Positions 60,203 to 64,000 of a stretch of DNA of 64,000 nt are shown in pieces. The notes under the pieces were generated by a model. That model did no database searches. It was not told the DNA's origin and was given only the letters and a program-made list of their open reading frames with translations. Position 1 is the first letter of the stretch. Each line of letters opens with the position of its first letter. Where the stretch lies: contig JABCZR010000020.1 of NCBI GenBank assembly GCA_013289585.1, positions 50,750 to 114,749 on the forward strand. The letters run 5' to 3'. Source of the DNA: Acidobacteriota bacterium. Lineage in GTDB: Bacteria > Acidobacteriota > Terriglobia > Acidiferrales > UBA7541. The translations under genes were made by a program, and so were the position numbers.

Positions 60203-61207
60203 TTACACGGCGACCGCGGCGGAGAGCTCCTGTTCGATCTTCTCGTTCATGCGCGCGCGGGCGAGTCCCGCGGCCACGCGAATAGCATTTTTCACGGCGT
60301 TGGCATTCGAACGGCCATGCCCGATCACGCAAACACCGCGGACACCCAGCAGCGGCGCGCCGCCATACTCCGTGTAGTCGATGGTCTTGCTCAAGGCCTT
60401 GAAGGCGCCTTTCGAAAGCATCCCGCCCACCTGCGAAACCAGCGAGCTGTTGATGGACTTCCGCAGCAGGCCGAAAATCTGAAACGCCAGGCCTTCGCAA
60501 ATCTTCAAAGCGATGTTGCCAACAAACCCATCGCTGACGATCACGTCCACGTTGCCGGAAAAGAGATCGCCGCCCTCGACGTTGCCGACGAAATGCACGG
60601 GACTTTTCTTCAGCCGAGTATAAACCTCGCGAGTCAGCTCGTTGCCCTTAATCTCTTCTTCCCCGACCGAGAGCAATCCTACGCGCGGCCGTTTGTTGCC
60701 AAACGTCGCGCGGTAATACACTTCGCCCATCACCGCGAACTGCACCAGGTGCTCCGGCTTCGAATCCACGTTTGCGCCCACATCCAGTAGTACGGAAACG
60801 CCGCCCTTGGCATTCGGGAAAGGAGCGGCCAGCGCCACACGATCCACGGATTCCAGCGTTCCGAGCAAGAATTTCGCCACGGTCATGACCGCGCCGGTAT
60901 TCCCCGCGCTGACCATTCCATCGGCCTTGGCCTCGCGCACAAGACGCGCCGCCACGTGCACGGAGCTGTCCTTCTTCCGGCGAAATGCCTGTGCCGGATG
61001 ATCCTCCATGGTGATCACTTCGCTTGCTGGCACGATCTCAATAGGCAGGCTCGGAGAAGCATGCCTCGCTAGCTCGGGGCGCACCACGTTCGGCTGGCCC
61101 ACCAGCAAGATACGTACGCCGAATTCCCGCGCGGCCAGCACACTGCCTTCGACCTCGGGGCGGGGCGCGTGGTCTCCGCCCATGGCGTCAACGGCGATCG
61201 TGATCAT
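60203..61207 (-). CDS. plsX: Phosphate acyltransferase PlsX
   Basis: A 334-residue enzyme that makes acyl-phosphate from acyl-ACP for phospholipid synthesis. Start MITIAVDAMGGDHAP and the later SAGNTGAVMTVAKFLLGT, LDVGANVDSKPEHLVQFAVMG, SDGFVGNIALKICEG are standard PlsX markers. It is followed by fabD after 22 bases. In most bacteria fabH lies between; here it is missing. Confidence 0.97.
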   Translation of the reverse strand: MITIAVDAMGGDHAPRPEVEGSVLAAREFGVRILLVGQPNVVRPELARHASPSLPIEIVPASEVITMEDHPAQAFRRKKDSSVHVAARLVREAKADGMVSAGNTGAVMTVAKFLLGTLESVDRVALAAPFPNAKGGVSVLLDVGANVDSKPEHLVQFAVMGEVYYRATFGNKRPRVGLLSVGEEEIKGNELTREVYTRLKKSPVHFVGNVEGGDLFSGNVDVIVSDGFVGNIALKICEGLAFQIFGLLRKSINSSLVSQVGGMLSKGAFKALSKTIDYTEYGGAPLLGVRGVCVIGHGRSNANAVKNAIRVAAGLARARMNEKIEQELSAAVAV

Positions 61208-61241
61208 GGAATGATTGTCCGCAGGCTAAGACAGAAAAATT

Positions 61242-61418
61242 TTATGCCGACGCTTTCACGGCCTTGCCCTTGTAATAACCGCAATGCGGGCAAGCCTGGT
61301 GAGGCTGCTTCATTTCGTGGCAATTCGGACACTTCCCCAGCGCGGGCTTCGACAAAAAGTCATTTGCCCGCCTTGTGCTGGTGCGTCGTTTCGAATGCCG
61401 TCGTTTTGGGTTAGGCAT
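61242..61418 (-). CDS. rpmF: 50S ribosomal protein L32
   Basis: A 58-residue protein, MPNPKRRHSKRRTSTRRAN at the start and a zinc-binding part with CPNC and CPHC pairs, ending KGKAVKASA. AGGAG lies 8 bases before the ATG. It is short and easily missed, but its position between yceD and plsX is the standard one. Confidence 0.97.
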   Translation of the reverse strand: MPNPKRRHSKRRTSTRRANDFLSKPALGKCPNCHEMKQPHQACPHCGYYKGKAVKASA

Positions 61419-61510
61419 AGCACTACTCCTCGTTCCCGCCGCGTCGGCCGCACTTGCGGCCGCACGTACAGATTGGCGTGGATGAAATCGGGCTTCACAG
61501 CCCTGGAAAG

Positions 61511-62044
61511 CTATTGTTTTTTCAGCCAGTCTTGCTTGAAGCGCGCGAGAGGGGCCATTCGTGGGTCCGTCGCGTGGGTCTCACACCGGCACTCTTCGTG
61601 GTTCAGGTTCGCGCCGCAGTTCGGGCACAGCCCCCGGCAGTCGCTCTGGCAGATTACCTTCAATGGGAGTGCCAAAAGCACCTGCTCCTTGATGACGTCC
61701 GCCAGGAAGAGTCCTTCTCCTTTGTAGAATCCAATCTCGGTGTCGTCGTCTTTCAGCTGGTCGACGGTAGGCTTCTCATCCTTTGGCAGCGGCGCGTAGA
61801 ACAGGTCGAACGACCGGCTCACGTCTTCCACCACCGGCTCGAGGCACCGCGCGCATACTAACTCGATCTTCGTTTCGAGGTTGCCCTCAATGCGAATCTG
61901 CGATTCCAGCAATTCGGCCGTGGCTGTCACTTCCAGCGGCTCAATCTGCTTGATCTCCGCCGAATGAAAATCGATGCTGCCCGGCGCGTAGGTCTTCCGG
62001 ATGCGCAGCTTGCGGACGGCTAATTCCTTGACGTCAAGGAACAT
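61511..62044 (-). CDS. yceD: YceD family (DUF177) protein
   Basis: A 177-residue protein that is usually next to rpmF and has been linked to 23S rRNA maturation. The ATG at 62042-62044 has GGAG 11 bases upstream; the in-frame ATG at 62074 has no such site. N-terminal beta part FLDVKELAVRKLRI, then a Cys pair CARCLEPV, and a C-terminal zinc-type end CRGLCPNCGANLNHEECRC. All of these fit YceD. Confidence 0.92.
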   Translation of the reverse strand: MFLDVKELAVRKLRIRKTYAPGSIDFHSAEIKQIEPLEVTATAELLESQIRIEGNLETKIELVCARCLEPVVEDVSRSFDLFYAPLPKDEKPTVDQLKDDDTEIGFYKGEGLFLADVIKEQVLLALPLKVICQSDCRGLCPNCGANLNHEECRCETHATDPRMAPLARFKQDWLKKQ

Positions 62045-62237
62045 CTCTTCAGCGCCTCCGGCGCGTACGCTCATGCTTTACCATTATTGAGTCGGCACAC
62101 CGCCAAGTCAAGGAATCGCGCCTGGCGCCTGCGCGATTTTGCACCCTGTTGGTCACGGGCTCGCTCTAGTACTCGTCCAGGCCGCACAACCGCAGCCTCC
62201 TGCAAATGCCGGCAATTTGAATCTGTTGATCGGGTCC

Positions 62238-63239
62238 CTATGGAGTTGACTGTAATTGTTTCAGCATCGCTTGCGCCGTCCGCGTCATGTCCGAGGCAGG
62301 CTGCTGCTCGAGGAAAGCCTGGAACGCAGCGATGGCCTCCGGCTTTCTGCCCAAAGCTGCCAGGCATTTCCCCAGCAGGAAACTTGTGCCGCTGGCTTCG
62401 TCCTTGCCGATCGTCAGGGCCTTCTGGGCGTGCTCGCGGCCCCTTTCGTAATCCGCCTGCTTGTAATAGGAGGATCCAAGCACCGCTTCGGCACGCCAGG
62501 AATCCGGTTCCAGCGTCAGAGCTTGCTCCAGCACGTTCGTTGCACGGGGATAATCCTTTTGCGTGTAATAGATTTCGCCGAGCGCCAGCAGCGCCTGGCC
62601 ATTCCCATGATCCATGGAGATGGACTTCTGAAGGCGATCGACCGCGGCGCTGAGATTCCCCAGGTAGTAGTAAAGCAGACCGGTGTAGTAATTCACTTCC
62701 GGCGACGTGGGGGCAAGATGCAGCGCTTTTTCCAGATGCGCCTTGGCTTCGTCAAATTGTTTCAGGCTAAGGGCATGCTTGCCCTGATCCAGTTCGGCAC
62801 GGGCTTTGGGGGCGAGGATGGAACTTCCCTTCGCTTTGCTAGGCTGATTGTCCGGTTCCAGCGTCACATCGTATTGAGGATTATCTGTTTCGTTGGTGAT
62901 GGAAATGATTCGCTGCGCCGTCTTGTAACCGGGGGCGTTGACTTCCGCGGTGTACATGCCGGGCCCCGGGACGATAAAGGTCCATTGATCGCCCTTGTTT
63001 CTGGGTACCCCCGTATACTGGGTTCCATCCTGCGCCTCGCCATAGAGCTGCACATTTGGCGTAATTCCCGTCGAGGCTCCCGCCGTGTCGCGCACGACGA
63101 TGGTTACCTGGAGCGGTTGCCTCGCCGCGTTCGTCTGCCCGTTTGAATTGTTTTTCTGAGCCGCATGAGAGAGCGGGGGGATGCCCATAAACAATCCCCA
63201 AGCCAATAGTGAGAATGCTAAAACCGTTCGGGTCAGCAT
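62238..63239 (-). CDS. Secreted TPR protein with an N-terminal beta-domain
   Basis: A 333-residue protein. ATG at 63237-63239 gives a signal peptide (MLTRTVLAFSLLAWGLFMGIPPLSHA); the frame is open to 63485, but that part is Arg/Pro-rich and not fold-like. A beta-domain (about 40-130; LQVTIVVRDTAGASTG, YTAEVNAPGYKTAQ) is like a carboxypeptidase-regulatory or PEGA-type fold. TPR-type repeats follow (about 150-330: AKAHLEKALHLAPTSPEVNY, QALLALGEIYYTQKDYPRAT). Likely a periplasmic scaffold; partners unknown. Confidence 0.82.
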   Translation of the reverse strand: MLTRTVLAFSLLAWGLFMGIPPLSHAAQKNNSNGQTNAARQPLQVTIVVRDTAGASTGITPNVQLYGEAQDGTQYTGVPRNKGDQWTFIVPGPGMYTAEVNAPGYKTAQRIISITNETDNPQYDVTLEPDNQPSKAKGSSILAPKARAELDQGKHALSLKQFDEAKAHLEKALHLAPTSPEVNYYTGLLYYYLGNLSAAVDRLQKSISMDHGNGQALLALGEIYYTQKDYPRATNVLEQALTLEPDSWRAEAVLGSSYYKQADYERGREHAQKALTIGKDEASGTSFLLGKCLAALGRKPEAIAAFQAFLEQQPASDMTRTAQAMLKQLQSTP

Positions 63240-63666
63240 AGCCAAGAATCCCAGTGATGCTACTGCTGAAACTGTCTCGCTATGCGGCTTTCTCGTCAAT
63301 CCAAATTTCTTGCGGGGTGGCCACCTCCATGTTCGCCCGCTAGCCTCCTCCCGCGCCGCGCCAGCCGCCACCAGTTCTTCCGAACAGGTGCAGAGTCCTA
63401 AGCCGCTGGGGCGGGCCGGGGTGCGGCTCGATAAGAACGAAGGCGTTGTCAAGAGACACTTCTTCCCGGCCATGCTTTGCAGCACCGTTTGGATCTCAGA
63501 GAGGTGGAGGACGAAGCTCTGAAACTCTCACGGTGAATCAGCTTTCAGCGGCCCGCATCCGAAGATCGTTCCGCCAACCATCGATACAGTCACTTACTGC
63601 GGCCATGATTCTTCTATCCGAATCCCGGTGTGAACCGGGACGAGAGCGCCCAATCAACCCTTCGGT
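63240..63666. other. Gap between the TPR gene and the IS110-type gene
   Basis: About 430 bases with no accepted gene. It contains a perfect hairpin CCCGGT-GTGA-ACCGGG (63624-63639), with the same stem as the one in the RNase E/G leader at 38007-38022. The part next to 63667 should hold the end of the IS110 element; no terminal inverted repeats were found, as expected for that family. Confidence 0.4.
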
Positions 63667-64000
63667 CTAGCTCACGCTGACCAGCGGCACCCGCGGGCTG
63701 CCCTCGACACGAACGACCCCTGGATACCCGGTATTAGTGCGCAGCATCCAGTAGAGTCGAATCGCCAATTTCCTTGCCGCCGCCACCTTCGCCACTCCTT
63801 TCGCTTTCCGGTGGCAGCGATGCAAATATTCCGAACGCATGCCGGGATCGCAACGCACCGCAACCTGCGCCGCTTCCACTAACAGCATCCTCATAAACCG
63901 ATTCCCCTGCTTGCTGATCGATCCGAACCGCTGATGCCCGCCTGAACTGTACTCCCGCGGAATCAGCCCGAGATAACTCGCTACCTGCTTCCCGCGCTGA
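63667..64000 (-). mobile_element. IS110-family transposase, C-terminal part, cut by the window edge
   Basis: The minus-strand frame to the right edge gives 111 residues: GKQVASYLGLIPREYSSGGH, QRFGSISKQGNRFMRMLLVE, and ARKLAIRLYWMLRTNTGYPG before the stop at 63667. This is the C-terminal Transposase_20 region of IS110/IS116/IS902 proteins, including the serine that takes part in catalysis (YSSGGHQRFG). The DEDD N-terminal domain is outside the window. No frameshift is seen in the part present. Whether the copy is whole cannot be judged. Confidence 0.9.

Noticed and set aside
63601..63666. A c-di-GMP riboswitch (GEMM) near the IS110 end
   Set aside because: CCCGGTGTGAACCGGGACGAGAG looks a little like a GEMM core, but the conserved GCAAACC and GGGACGCAAAGCC parts are not both present.
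1..64000. tRNA, rRNA and CRISPR loci
   Set aside because: No cloverleaf T-loop pattern in gaps, no rRNA-like stretch and no regularly spaced direct repeats were seen in the intergenic regions. This was a reading by eye, not a covariance search.

Overview
The window reads as chromosomal DNA of a high-GC Acidobacteriota bacterium, most likely from the Terriglobia/Koribacteraceae side. The pointers are a VWFA protein of the acidobacterial type (4488-5519), ABC permease/M1 peptidase fusions, many secreted proteins of unknown function, and the gene orders mreBCD...mrdA-rodA-rng and yceD-rpmF-plsX-fabD-fabG-acpP-fabF. This placement is inference from gene content; no rRNA or tRNA gene was found. 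Genes lie on both strands in short operons. There is no prophage, CRISPR array or biosynthetic island. The only transposase is an IS110-type gene cut by the right edge.

Layout. 1-5.5 kb: the N-terminal part of a class A penicillin-binding protein, a small membrane protein, a coiled-coil membrane protein, a secreted DUF3352-like protein and a VWFA protein. 5.6-10.2 kb: an ABC ATPase followed by a 1229-residue ABC permease fused to an M1-type metallopeptidase. 10.4-23.5 kb: a DUF4034 lipoprotein, a Lon-like protease, an AI-2E-type permease, an MFS transporter, a class V aminotransferase, an NTF2-like protein, a fatty acid desaturase, a cupredoxin-like protein and a pair of small secreted proteins (one ComEA-like). 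23.7-28.7 kb: a PpiD/SurA-type foldase with a clear promoter, a cytochrome c/copper protein and a FecR-domain protein.

28.8-42.1 kb is the cell-shape block: mreB, mreC, mreD, then (after an interposed block with thrC and a shikimate-kinase-like gene on the other strand) mrdA (PBP2) and rodA. It is followed by an RNase E/G gene whose S1 domain is split by about 590 low-complexity residues, a terminator, and a bactofilin gene. Together these would build and guide the lateral cell wall.

42.1-51.5 kb: a sulfite-oxidase-type molybdoenzyme, folD, coaE, an HtrA protease, a DUF374 acyltransferase, a FecR-like protein and a large lipoprotein with four almost identical fibronectin III repeats. 51.8-56.3 kb: the electron-transfer flavoprotein system (ETF-QO, etfA, etfB), with a cupin gene and a broken hicA next to an intact hicB in between. 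56.3-62 kb: fatty acid and phospholipid initiation genes (fabF, acpP, fabG, fabD, plsX, rpmF, yceD) on the minus strand, without fabH. 62.2-64 kb: a TPR protein and the IS110 fragment.

Several real items are easy to miss because they are short, partial or broken: the PBP1A fragment (1-602), rpmF (61242-61418), the hicA pseudogene (53471-53686) and the IS110 fragment (63667-64000). The most interesting observations are the disordered insertion inside the RNase E/G S1 domain with a thrice-repeated LPGE[S/T] motif, the ABC permease-peptidase fusion, the interrupted toxin gene, a perfect Crp-type palindrome, and several families of dispersed palindromic repeats between genes.
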